Of a DNA stretch of 64,000 bases, positions 48,138 through 59,887 are shown one piece after another. Both the position numbers and the translations under genes were made by a program. The notes under the pieces were generated by a model that did no database searches, was not told the DNA's origin, and saw only the letters and a program-made list of their open reading frames with translations. The stretch comes from Turnera subulata (Eukaryota > Streptophyta > Magnoliopsida > Malpighiales > Passifloraceae). The stretch's first letter is position 1; the number at the start of each line of letters is the position of its first letter. The stretch covers positions 1 to 64,000 of the forward strand of contig JAKUCV010002057.1 of the NCBI GenBank assembly GCA_028386065.3. The letters run 5' to 3'.

Positions 48138-48655
48138 CGGATTCAGCTTCCAACTCTTGTGTAATCTTCTTCCCAAGCTCGAATCGAAGTTTCACAAAAT
48201 CATCCCTTTCCTGATGTATCCTTTCCATTTATTATGGTCAAAAATACTTAAAACCCCAGTTATTAGAAATTTGAAGGTGCCAATTAAAGCTGCAATTGTG
48301 TCCAAAGGAGAAATTTTATGATGGGGACTCCCCCAACTTTGATTTGTTATAGACTTAATCTTAAATTCAGTTATATTAGGAATAATTAAATTATATAAAT
48401 ATATATATTGAATGTGCAGATTTATTTCTTAAATAATACACAATAAATAAGAAAATAATATAAATTTTAGGAGATGAATGGGAAATTTATAAGGTAAATT
48501 GGAGAAATAAATAAACCCTAAAATAGAAAGAGTAAACAATCAAAGATAATTTGTTAACATAAATAAGGGTCTACAACAAATCAAACTTGAAGAGTCCCCG
48601 CCATAAAATTTTTCGTGTCCAAAGTATTTGCTTCCCATCTCCTGAAGGAGTTATT
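48138..48655 (-). pseudogene. Remnant of a second FDM/IDN2-like gene
   Basis: Matches parts of the FDM-like gene in the same orientation. 48146-48240 corresponds to 36283-36368 (CTTCCAACTCTTGTGTAATC and the following coiled-coil exon with its acceptor). 48253-48282 corresponds to 36450-36482 (TTATTAGAAATTTGAAG). 48625-48652 corresponds to 36750-36780 (TATTTGCTTCCCATCTCCTG against TATTTGCTCTTCATCTCCTG). Everything downstream in the gene, including XH, is absent. A MITE interrupts it. It touches the broken 3' end of ATPase copy 1. Confidence 0.8.
48308..48614. mobile_element. 307-bp MITE with 10-bp target duplication
   Basis: Ends are inverted repeats: left GAGAAATTTTATGATGGGGA, right (reverse complement) GAAAAATTTTATGGCGGGGA. 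Both continue similarly for about 45 bp (GACTC, then TTTGATTTGTT and TAGAC). It is flanked by perfect direct repeats GTGTCCAAAG at 48298-48307 and 48615-48624. The interior is very AT-rich and has no coding potential. A 10-bp target duplication suggests mobilisation by a Mutator-type transposase. Confidence 0.88.
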
Positions 48656-48659
48656 TATA

Positions 48660-50168
48660 CATTTTGTTTTATCTTCGGCCAATGACGCTGAGGGCATGGA
48701 ACTCATCATCATGTACGTTCAACATTTACAAACCTAATTCCTTGAATTAAACAAAAAAAAAGGATTTAATGCTTTCTATAATCTATACTCCCGTCATTTT
48801 GTGTTCTTTTCTTAAAAAAAAAAATTGTTGGGCAGCGATTTTTTTCCCTCATCCGATATCCCGAGCTTTATACTCACTAATCCTGATTTGACCCGGGTCG
48901 CAGACGCGGTTATGGTATGGTAGGTGTCTAGGTGAGTTGGAGATTTTGCTTCGTTTGTTTTGCTCCCCACTTACCCTCTGTCCTGCCACGTGTGGCCGTA
49001 TTATTGGTCTAACCCAACAATTCCATACAACTCAGTCTATCATAGAAGGGGGCCGCACGGGCCGCTCAAGAAAATAAACTGGCTGCAGGGTCCACATGAT
49101 TTGACAAAAACCGTGAAAAAGGTGAACTTCGTTTCTTTCAGTTGGGCCTGTTAAACAATTAACCCAATTGAGATAAGCTACTCTCCCAGGAGATAAAAAG
49201 AAAATCTAAAATATTTTAAAAAATGAAAAGAATGCCCAAATTTGTCAAAGTAGCAAAATTATGCCGCACTTAAAATTAGTTTGATGAGCGTGTTAAAGTG
49301 TGAAAGTGACCCACTTTTTTATAATTTTCCATGCCCTACCCTCCACCGTTACCGAGAGTTCAATACAAGAAGATTTTGGAGGGAAAATTGGGAAGAGAGA
49401 GACCGTTAGGTTAGAAGGGCAAGCTTTGAAAGTTCGGTTGGTCCAAGGTTGTTTCTCTTTCAAAGTGTTTCTTCCAAAGGGAGTTTCAAGTTTCAACCAG
49501 AAAAAAAAAAAACACACACACACAACTTCACTTCACTGAGTTGACTTTGTAGAGAACTAGAAATGGCACGGCCCAGGTTGAGACATCAAGTATTAGGATC
49601 AGCCACTCGTCGTAGTGAAGTGCCAACCACCGGTCAGCTACCAAATTACCATGTTTTGGTGTCAGTTAATGCTCTCTATACATTGACACTTAGCTCTGTT
49701 CTTTGCCTGCTTCCTTACGCCCTTAAACCCACTTCAAACAACACCACCACCACCTGATCGCACCATTCATAACAAGCTAATCTTCTTGAAGGAAACCTCG
49801 CTTGCCCGGGTTCGTTAAGGTAAGCTAGTAACATGAACATGGTAGTTCTTTCATTTTCATTTTGGCTATGCCTTGTTTAGTTAGAGTAGGGATGTTTCAG
49901 GTTGGAGTACCAGCCACCAAGTTTTCCTGCTCAACCCATTAGGATGACATCATAGCTCAGCTTGAAAGTGACAGGAAATTTGTCGATCATATTTCTTGTG
50001 AGCATGTCATTCATTCCTTCATCATAAGTAGCAGTCTTGTATGGTCTTAGTTCTTTTAAATTACCAGATAGCTTGCTTTATTTGACTGATGGTTTTGAGT
50101 ACTAGCATTTTCGATGGCTCTCAGATGATTTAGAATTGCGTGTTGCTTCAGGTTCCGGGACTTGAAGC
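48660..50168 (+). promoter_or_regulatory. Upstream region and leader of ATPase copy 2
   Basis: No separate gene recognised. 49120-49290 resembles the region upstream of ATPase copy 1. A probable non-coding leader exon ends at about 49819 (GTTCGTTAAG then GTAAGC). A leader intron then runs to about 50152 (TTGCTTCAG), 17 bases before the start codon. CT and CA runs lie near 49500-49520. Proton-pump genes commonly have long, intron-containing leaders. Confidence 0.55.
49563..49757 (+). other. 64-codon upstream ORF in ATPase copy 2 leader
   Basis: An open frame starts MARPRLRHQVLGSATRR, contains one hydrophobic stretch (VSVNALYTLTLSSVLCLLPY) and ends with a threonine run. It lies inside the inferred leader exon, upstream of the leader intron and the pump start codon. 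I recognise no family. It could be a translation-tuning upstream ORF, a separate tiny gene, or chance. ATPase copy 1 lacks this region. Confidence 0.4.
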
Positions 50169-53100
50169 ATGGCTGAGGAGTTGGACAAACCGCTGCTGGA
50201 TCCTGAGAACTTCAACCGAGAAGGGATTGATTTGGTAACGTTCTGCAACTGACTGATAAACTCAACATATTTGGTAAGCGCATTTTCCAAGTGTTAAAAA
50301 CCTGTCCTGGGTTAATTACTTAATAGGAACGCTTGCCTTTGGAGGAAGTTTTTGAACAACTAAGAACATCAAGAAATGGCCTGTCATCTGAAGATGCAGA
50401 AGTTAGATTGCAGATTTTTGGCCAAAACAAACTGGAAGAGAAGCCAGTAAGTATTTTGATTTTCTAGATAACTTTGCATAGATCTGCTGAAGCAGAAATT
50501 GATTAGCTAATCTGTCTTTTTACCAATCATAGTAGGAAACCTTCTAATAAATGAGGGATGGAGTTGGTTTTGCAATGTAGAGTCAAATTTGTAACTTGTA
50601 ATCTCTTTTGCTTGTTAACAACGACAACAACCTGAGGAGTTGTGAGGACCTGCATTTTTCCTTGGCTAAAATTCAACTGTCTCTAAAACATAAATAGAAC
50701 ACAATCACTAAAAACATGGATAGAACCCCTTGAAAAGAATGCTCTCTATTGTCTATGAAAGATTGTTAATAGCTAAGAGAGGGAGGTTGAGGTACTCAGA
50801 CCAATAACTATCACTGATAACCGACAGCATGCCTAGGTTTCTGATTTTGCATTTTCTGTTCAAGCATATAAGAAGTTCACTTTTTGGCTCTACACTTTGT
50901 GATGCAGGAGAACAAATTTTTGAAGTTCCTCAGTTTTATGTGGAATCCTTTGTCATGGGTTATGGAGGCAGCAGCAGTAATGGCAATTGCCCTTGCCAAT
51001 GGTGGAGTGAGTAGAATTTCTTCTGATACCACTTCAGCATTTCACTTACATTTCCAACCTTTTTACCTCTGTTTACGGAAGGCTGACAATACACATCTTT
51101 CTGCTGGATTCCTCCTTTGTTGAAATGAAATTTTCAGGGGGAAGGTCCCGACTGGCAAGACTTTGTAGGTATTATTTGCCTACTGATAATAAATTCAACA
51201 ATTAGTTTTATAGAAGAAAACAATGCCGGGAATGCTGCAGCGGCTCTTATGGCACGTTTAGCTCCCAAAACAAAGGCAAGCTCGTTGATTTTTGCAATCC
51301 ACTTTAATTAGTTCTCAATATATTTAGAAGTGGTCACATTTCTTGCCTGTGCTCATGTTATTTGAATGGTTGTCACGATTCTGGTGCTATCAATATGTTG
51401 TTTTTTGCTTTGGCATATGCCTCTCAGATGAGGCCTTGTTAACACAGTAAAGATGGTACCTCAGTCTGAGTTATGCAGGACCTCCTGTTTGTTGGAAGCC
51501 GTAAGAGTTATGAACATAGCTTCTTTGTGATCTCACCAGTGCATTCTTATGTAAGTCGAAGTTGCTTTCTCTTCAAAATGGAATCCTGATTCTCCATCTC
51601 TTATGCAGGTCCTAAGAGATGGCCAGTGGCAGGAGCAAGATGCTGCTATTTTAGTTCCAGGAGATATAATTAGCATCAAGCTTGGGGATATCATCCCTGC
51701 AGATGCTCGGTTACTTGAAGGAGATCCACTGAAAATTGACCAGGCAAGTGCTCTCCACTCTTAAATGGTTACAAAGCCTGATGAAAAAACATTGTTTAAT
51801 GGTAATATATTATTGTGCAGTCAGCTCTTACTGGAGAATCTCTTCCTGTCACCAAGAGGACAGGCGATGAAGTTTATTCTGGTTCAACATGTAAGCTTGG
51901 AGAAATTGAAGGTGTGGTCATTGCTACAGGGGTTAACTCTTTCTTTGGAAAAGCAGCACATCTAGTTGACTCCACTGATTCTGTTGGACATTTCCAGCAG
52001 GTAATAATGAGGATTTTTCTCCTCTTTGAACAGAAAGATTGTTCTTTAGCAAATTTCTGTGTCATTATCCCTCTTTCAATGATTATAATAAGACCAAGCT
52101 GAGTTTATTGCAAATTACGTCCTGCTTCAACCAAATAAATTCTGCGAATATATTTGGATGTCATCAGTGTTATAAACCAAGGTATACTGTGATATGACAC
52201 TGTCAGCATGCTTTTATGCAGGTCCTTACCGCCATTGGAAACTTCTGCATTTGCTCCATAGCCGTTGGGATGATTCTTGAGATCATACTCATGTTCCCTG
52301 TACAACACCGTTCATACAGGGATGGGATCAACAACCTGCTTGTTCTTTTAATTGGAGGAATACCAATAGCTATGCCAACAGTGTTATCTGTTACACTTGC
52401 TATTGGTTCTCACAGACTATCTCAACAGGTGAAAATCTTGAACAATTCATCATCAAAAAGAAGAAAAAGACAGCTTTCGTAACAATTGTGAATAGTTCAC
52501 TAACAATTCTGTGTTAGTAGAAATAACAGGCAGAGGAACTGGTTCGCTGCTGATATTTCTTTCTTTAACTCTTGCTACTGTTTTCATTTCTCATAGGGTG
52601 CAATTACAAAGAGGATGACTGCAATAGAAGAAATGGCTGGAATGGATGTCCTTTGCAGTGACAAAACTGGAACTCTTACCCTAAATCGGCTCACAGTTGA
52701 TCGGAACCTTATTGAGGTACAGAATCCAATAATCATCACAAGAAATATTTAAAATGTAGAATGTACGTTGCACTTTTCATAATCATCAGAAGAAATATTT
52801 GAAACTTTAAATTCAAGGTTAGAACTTTCTCTCCCATTTGCTCGCATACCGCTTGAGGTCCTTCTCACATGATTCTCCTCCTACCATCTATAAGACTAAT
52901 GACCAGACCTACATATTTGCAGGTTTTCAACAAAGATATGGACAAAGATGTGATTGTCTTGCTTGCAGCAAGAGCAGCTCGATTGGATAACCAGGATGCT
53001 ATTGATGCCGCTATTGTTAACATGCTTGGTGATCCAAAGGAGGTAATCTAGGTTCAAATGGTTATGTTTTTGTTTGAATGGAAATGAGCAAACGAATTAT

Positions 53101-56100
53101 TTTAGCTGTTTGTATGCAGGCTCGCTCAAACATTACAGAAGTGCATTTCTTGCCCTTCAATCCAGTGGACAAAAGAACAGCAATTACCTACATTGATTCT
53201 GACGGTAATTGGTATCGAGCAAGCAAAGGAGCTCCTGAACAGGTATGTTAATCCTTCTCACCATCTGGTTTTGACTCCATAGTACTATGACTAAAAAGAA
53301 TATATTTGCTCATAAACACCATGATACAACAGCTCAAGCATTTAATATCTGGCTATCTCTTGCTGTTCATTGTATCAGATACTAAACATGTGTAAAGAGA
53401 AGGATGAGATTAGTGGAAAGGTGCATGCCATCATTGAAAAATTCGCTGAAAAGGGATTGCGTTCTCTTGGAGTGGCCTTGCAGGTAGAAAGCCTGCCTCA
53501 CTTTTCCTTATTGGCGGTTTGGAGAAAGTTCTACAGAGACAAATGTGATATAAGCCACGAACAACCATAAACTAAGTGACACTAATATGAAACTCTCAAT
53601 TCCAACTGGAAAACACTAACCTATGATTGAACATGCATTGTACACAGGAAGTTCCAGAACAAACTAAGGACAGCCCTGGAGGTCCTTGGACATTTTGCGG
53701 GTTGTTGCCCCTGTTTGATCCTCCAAGACATGACAGTGCTGACACCATCCGCAGAGCATTGAACCTTGGAGTTTGTGTCAAGATGATTACAGGTATCCAT
53801 AATATCTGGAGATTTTGATAACGCCTTTCGATGGCCCCATCAGGTTTTTTCTTTTTCTTTTTTGGTCATTTGAAGGATAAGAAAATGATCTGTAAATGTA
53901 CACCATAGGTGACCAGTTGGCAATTGCAAAGGAGACGGGAAGACGGCTAGGCATGGGGACCAACATGTACCCCTCTTCATCGCTCTTGGGCAGGGAGAAG
54001 GATGAAAATGAAGCCCTTCCTGTTGATGAACTCATTGAAAAAGCTGATGGATTTGCTGGTGTATTTCCTGGTATGGCATTACCTAGTTTTTGAACATTTA
54101 TTCATAACTACTTTGTACTTCTCTTGAGAATGTTCAAGTAACCAACATTTTATTGCCAAGGCACAATTTTTCAAACTTCAATGATGTTTCAAGCACTTAC
54201 CTTTTTGTTCACAATATGTGAAACGTAAAGAGATAATGGTTTGTGATATGCATTTGCTAAAAAGCTATCCTATTCTTAATTACTTTTCTCTCCTGATTAA
54301 TTTGTGATTCTTTCTACGGATTTCAGAACATAAGTATGAAATCGTAAAGATTTTACAAGAAAAGAAGCATGTGGTTGGAATGACTGGAGATGGTGTTAAT
54401 GATGCACCTGCTTTAAAGAAAGCAGATATTGGAATAGCAGTGGCCGATTCCACCGATGCTGCAAGAAGTGCTTCTGATATAGTCCTAACCGAGCCTGGCT
54501 TAAGTGTGATTGTCAGTGCTGTCTTAACGAGCAGAGCTATATTCCAGAGAATGAAAAACTACACGGTAAAGTATTGATATTTGTTCTCTTCAGAATACTT
54601 ATGTGCTGGTCCTATCTGCTGTCAACTTAGCAATGTGATGTAGTTTCTGAATTCTGTCGTGCAATGGGCATCAAAAAGCCTATAACACGACAGAATTACT
54701 ATTGAAAGAATGCTATAAGTTTCTGGCTCTTTTTCTTACATATCTAGCTTCTGTGGTCAGCCCTTGGGATATACTAAGTAATCCGGTATGCTTTTGCAGA
54801 TATATGCTGTCTCCATAACCATTAGGATTGTGGTAAGTGGAGCATCTTGTACTTGTTTAACAAACCTTTTCAATTTGAAGAACTTCCTCATTAATTCTTT
54901 TCTCTCATTTCTATACTCTTTTGCAATTCTTTTTCTTTCTTTTCCTTTTGCAGCTTGGTTTTGTGCTTCTAGCCTTGATATGGGAATATGACTTCCCGCC
55001 TTTTATGGTCCTGATAATAGCAATACTTAATGATGGTAATGTTTCAAGCAGAAAAGAGGTTTCTGATGGTCTTTGTGGTCCCTTCAGCCTCCATTTTTTG
55101 CCTTTTGTTCTTTTGGCAGAAAGGAAAAGGTGATAGATTAAATCGTTGACTAACGCTCCTTTCTCTTTGCAATTAGGAACCATTATGACTATATCCAAAG
55201 ATCGTGTCAAGCCATCTCCAATGCCTGACAGTTGGAAGCTCAATGAGATATTTGCCACTGGCATTGTCATTGGCACATATCTTGCTTTAGTCACTGTCCT
55301 GTTTTACTGGGTTGTACTGGAAACTGATTTCTTTGAGGTATCAAATTTACCAATGTTTTTGAACTGTTCTTGTAAGAAATGTTAATATTGTATGAAACTG
55401 TCAAAGGAGTTACTATTTACCTGGTGAGTGCAGAAGCACTTCCATGTGAGATCTATATCCAGCGATTCTGAGCAAGTATCATCAGCTGTGTATCTCCAAG
55501 TCAGTATCATTAGCCAGGCTCTCATATTTGTTACCCGCAGTCAAAGTTGGTCCTTTCTCGAGAGACCTGGAACTCTTTTGATGTGTGCATTTGTGGTTGC
55601 TCAACTGGTAAAGTCCATCCACAAATTCTCCAATGTTTTTTCCTTCTTGTTTGATGAATCACAATTACTGTAAACTTGGAAAGGCCCTAATTTTCCTTAT
55701 TCTCATTTGTACTTTCATCAGTTCTTAACAAAAAGGAATAGTATGCAAATCCAGACAGATTTTCAGCACATTTTTTAAGGTGGTTGTTTTCTTCATGTGC
55801 AGGTGGCTACGCTAATTGCTGTCTATGCACACATCAGCTTTGCTTATATCAGGGGCATTGGATGGGGATGGGCTGGTGTTATATGGTTATACAGCTTAAT
55901 CTTCTACATACCACTGGATATAATCAAATTCATAGTTCGTTATGCATTGAGTGGAGAAGCATGGAATCTCTTATATGACCGAAAGGTATGTTAATGCATT
56001 TGTTAGGGCCTAAAACTTGGTATTTGGCTTTGCGCTTCATAATTCTGGTTGCTTTGGTTACCACAGGCTGCTTTTACCTCAAAGAAAGATTATGGCAAGG

Positions 56101-56487
56101 AAGATAGGGCAGCAAAGTGGATTCTTTCCCAGAGGAGCCTACAAGGGTTGTCAAGTGCTGACTTGAACTTTGGTAGGAGATCATCTCTGATTGCTGAACA
56201 GGCCTTGAGGCGGGCAGAAATTGCCAGGTATGTCAAACTTCCTTCATTTGTAGACTTCCTGGAAGTTTTCCTGGGTGGGTTTTCTTTTGATTGCTTAAGG
56301 GCTTGGTAATATGTAGCTGCAGCAATGCACAGTTTATTGGATTCTTCAATATAAGCTAACATATTCAGGAACAACTTTGAAAATTTTCAGGCTCGGTGAG
56401 ATTCACACCTTGAAAGGACACGTAGAATCAGTTGTCAGGTTAAAAAACCTGGACCTGAACTTGATGAAAGCAGGTCACACAGTTTGA
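50169..56487 (+). CDS. AHA: Plasma-membrane-type H+-ATPase, intact copy 2
   Basis: P3A proton pump of 949 residues (2850 bases, all phases agree). Twenty-one exons: 50169-50234, 50327-50446, 50908-51006, 51138-51275, 51609-51743, 51821-52000, 52222-52428, 52597-52716, 52923-53042, 53120-53242, 53379-53483, 53648-53792, 53909-54070, 54327-54565, 54800-54832, 54954-55035, 55177-55337, 55434-55607, 55803-55985, 56067-56227, 56391-56487. It has [10 protein letters not shown], the phosphorylated Asp in [17 protein letters not shown], the M4 stretch [10 protein letters not shown], and a C-terminal regulatory tail. The tail ends AGHTV rather than the usual YTV, keeping the penultimate Thr needed for 14-3-3 binding. 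Two introns begin with GC (after 51275 and 51743). It may belong to the AHA10/PH5 branch, but that is a guess. Confidence 0.96.
51276..51277 (+). promoter_or_regulatory. GC splice donor, ATPase copy 2 intron 4
   Basis: The exon ends ACAAAG and the intron begins GCAAGC. The paralogue has ACAAAG then GTAAGC at 44202. Strong pairing around the site (AAG/GCAAG) is typical of functional GC-AG introns. Confidence 0.8.
51744..51745 (+). promoter_or_regulatory. GC splice donor, ATPase copy 2 intron 5
   Basis: The exon ends GACCAG and the intron begins GCAAGTGCT. Copy 1 has the same GC donor at 44537, so it predates the duplication. Confidence 0.82.
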
Positions 56488-57482
56488 GGCAATGACAGCA
56501 ATGTGATATTTTCAGTTTGGAGGCAAGCTTGGCAGCTCCTTGCTCTCGTGATTTTGATGTTGGCTGCAATCTGCCAGAGGTACTGAAATCTCTCATACAC
56601 AAGACTGGTATTTTTTGGCTGGATAGGGTATACATCTAAAGAGAGATATCTTCAGCTAACAAGTTTTGTCTTCTCCTATATTTTTTTTATAGTGGACAAT
56701 AAAGAGGTTTAAATTCTTGCATTTGTAATGCTATTCTCACATTAGGTAAATCCGAGCAATAAGCTACTCAGCCTCGTACAATTATTTCCATTTTTAAACC
56801 TCAACAGTTAGTTTGCACCTGGATCCTTTACAATAAAGCAATATGGTTTTCGGTCTTGTTCAGTGCCATGTATTACCTTGACGCGGAACAGAATTGTAAA
56901 ACCACAAGCAAAATTGTGTAAGAAATTTTGTATGATTTTGTTCATTAACATAAAAAAACAAAAAGAAGTATTCTAATTCCAGGATTATTAGACTTCATGC
57001 AGTTGGCTGTATTTTCCTTTCCTACTTCAAATGAAGCTCTCTAGTACCACCACATCAACAGATTATGAAGAAGCTAATGCACATTCCATTTATTAGAGAC
57101 GGGGAATTTACAGACCCAATTAGGAATTCGAATAGAGCTTGAAATTGCTAATTTTTTTATTCATTTCACTGCAAAGAGCTCGTGGAAAATCCATACCCTA
57201 ATGACCACCACAATATGAAACAAACAAAAAAACTGAAACTGGAAATAGAGGAAATGGAAAACACAATTTTTTTGACCGACAAAAATTTGGACAGAAAAAC
57301 ACCATTGCGAGCCATGCATGAATGAGTAACAAACCAAGAGTTTTGAGCTTTTGACGTGAACAAAGGAAAAGAAGAAACAATAAAGAACAGGAAGCAACAG
57401 ACAGTATAACTTAAACCATGCTGAAATGGTTCTGTTGTATCAATTGGCCTTCTGCTGAAGACTGAATTCTGACGGAGGCTTG
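56488..57482. other. 3' region between convergent ATPase and lipase genes
   Basis: About 1 kb with no gene recognised. The left part should hold the ATPase 3' UTR, with AATAAA-like motifs near 56698 and 56832. The right part should hold the lipase 3' UTR on the minus strand. The open frames on the minus strand at 57161-57486 overlap each other and show no domain. Confidence 0.5.
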
Positions 57483-59887
57483 TCAAAGAGGAGACATTTG
57501 AACCCCACGTTCTCTTCCGAGTCTCACCGAATTAACATAATCCGTGGGGCAATGCGCAGAAACACCGGGCAGTGCCAGTCCAATTATCCTGGCTAGTATG
57601 GAGAACCACCCTTCTTTGTACTCTGGCCCATGTGTGTATCCCATTGTCAAACTTCTGATCAACTCCCACATAGCATTCAGGTGCACCGGGATAGCATACC
57701 TCAAACCGAAGAAATTTTTATCTGGCTCCTCATCCACTTTCTTCAAAAATGCAGACACAACAGAGAAGAAATGGATATAATTGCTAAGACATTACATTAA
57801 ACAGCTGAAATCATGTTAATGGAAGTTGCAAAGGGGAAAAAAAAAGAAAAGACACATACTTGCTCAATGTAGAGGCTGTTATAGTAGAGGCACACTCCAA
57901 AATGCTTATACAAGAAGGTCTGGTCATCATAAGGTAGCCTTGGGACAAGGTCATTGCAATAGACCACCCTGAAGTACTTAGGAATTGGATATTGCAAATG
58001 TGCCTCCATGTACTTGCACAATTGCATGTTGCCTATCCTTGGCTGCCCAAATGTGTACACACCAAGCAGCCTTTGCATTACCTCCATCTCCTCATGTAGC
58101 ACCAGCACAGATGGGAATAATATAGCTAGTGCACCACCTAAGCTATGTCCAGTGACTACAAATTTAGCGTTCTTATGCTCACTGAGTAAGGCCTTGAGTG
58201 TCTTTCTCACAGTGTAGTATGCGGTCTTCTTCACCTTCTCCGGCGAGATCTTCTTCTTATCATGACTACTGGCAGCTCCATCTGAACCAGTGGTCGATGA
58301 TACTGATTCAGTACCTTCTAAAGGACCACTGGTATCAATCTCATCTGAATGGTCAACATCAGCTGCCATCTGCTGCAGGTGATAGTGGAAGGTGGCAGTT
58401 TCAGCTCTGTTGCCCAAGCCTAATGCTTCTAAGAATCCCATATGGACTTTTCCCAATTTGGGGATCTCATACCAGGAGTAATCAAAATCAGTACTCCAAT
58501 CATCAGCATCAAAAGGTTCTGTGCCCCTAAAGCTGATCAATATCAGGTTGGCATCTGTGGGCTTGTCACAAGCTATGAACACCTGGGTGGACATTTCCTT
58601 TTGAAAATCTATGGAAGGACACAACAAAATGAAGCAAATGCACCAAACAATCAATCAAAAAGAATAAAAATGTCTATTGTGTTTCTAAGAAGTTTAAGAG
58701 GAAAAGAGAGGTGGAGAGAATAAATATTGTTCCTTACCATTCCAGCAGTCGTAGAAGGCCACAAAATGCATCTGTTTTCATCAGATTTCACAGTCATATT
58801 AGTTATCATTCCAGGTAGAAATTTGTATGCATCATTAAATGGATGAATATCAAAGAGAAGGAAATTAGCATCAGAAAAAATCAAAGAGAAGATATTCTGC
58901 TGTTAATAAAATAGAAGAAAGAAACAGAGAAGGAATTCTGAGGAAATAAAACAAAAGGAGGTGCTTGCCTTCCAGTGTTGAACAATAACGTTTCTAACAA
59001 CTTTGGCGTTCTCATAAGCCAACTTGGACGCGAGAATACAAAGGTCCATAAGAGCTCGGTTCCCTGTTTCTGCTTCAATGGGATTTTCTGCAGAAACATG
59101 AGCATCTAATGTACCCAGCAACTTTTGAGCACCGTATAGGTCTATCCGCCCATCCAAATGCCCAATAGTGCTTATAAATGTCTCCGTGTCTCTCTGCGGT
59201 ATCACAACATTTCCTGCTTACCACAATAGCCAACCAAAGTAATTATAATTAAGGAGCCTCACTAATGCTTCATTTTATTAGCAGAGTACAAAACTGCAAT
59301 GGAATGTATCTTCAGCGACTTATTTGGACCTCAAAAGGATTGCCATGCAACAAAACAACCTAATACTAGTAAAGTTGACAGCGAAGACTAATTAAAGACT
59401 GAAACTTGCAGTATTAGTCACCTTGGAAAATGAGAAACAACAACCTTTTTACCTTTTTAAGAACAAAAGAGTATATATATATGCTAGTACCTTTGAGAAG
59501 GTTGAGGAACAAGCCAAAGAGGCCATCATTCTCTGACAAGACATTGAGGAAGAAATCAACCCCGTAGCCAGTGTATTCCATAGGCTTCCCTAGGACAGAA
59601 ATAATCCTGCGGACTATGATAGACACCAATATCACCAACCTATCATCAGCGGCAGCATCACCCTTGATCCCTTCCTCAGAACCCTCCAAGAACTTCACTC
59701 CACTGTCTATGTCACCCCAGGCCCAGTACCAAAACAAGTCCCTTATCCCTCCCTTCTCTGGCCTAACTATCAGGTACTTGAACACATCATCACTACCGCC
59801 ACTGTTTTCTTCTTCCTCCTGATGTTGAGCTTGGTGATCATCATGGGCATAAGGGGTGTCATTGCTAGTAGTGGTGGTAGTAGCCAT
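57483..59887 (-). CDS. Class 3 triacylglycerol lipase, OBL1-like
   Basis: Predicted 560-residue lipase, alpha/beta hydrolase Lipase_3 family, resembling the oil-body lipases (OBL1) that act on triacylglycerol at lipid droplets. Five exons: 59887-59491, 59213-58969, 58771-58738, 58608-57860, 57740-57483; the sum is 1683 bases and phases agree. The N-terminus is acidic and low-complexity (MATTTTTSND, EEEEN), then KYLIVRPEKGGIRDLFWY, DSGVKFLEGSEEG and a hydrophobic stretch (LVILVSIIVRRIISVLGKP). Later motifs are FISTIGHLDGRIDLY, LISFRGTEPFDADDW and the nucleophile elbow VTGHSLGGALA. The likely catalytic Asp is in YCNDLVPRLP; GYTHGPEYKEGW and the tail LPGVSAHCPTDYVNSV follow. A charged linker rich in S, D and K separates the early core from the GHSLG block. 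Intron 2 has a GC donor (after 58969). Confidence 0.92.
58967..58968 (-). promoter_or_regulatory. GC splice donor, lipase intron 2
   Basis: On the minus strand the exon ends CACTGGAAG and the intron begins GCAAGCACC. Joining to 58771 restores HWKMHFVAFYDCWN in frame. No GT near enough gives the expected protein. Confidence 0.8.

Noticed and set aside
57161..57486. Three overlapping open frames on the minus strand just past the lipase stop.
   Set aside because: Phe/Ser-rich frames from AT-rich 3' UTR; no acceptor joins them to the lipase.
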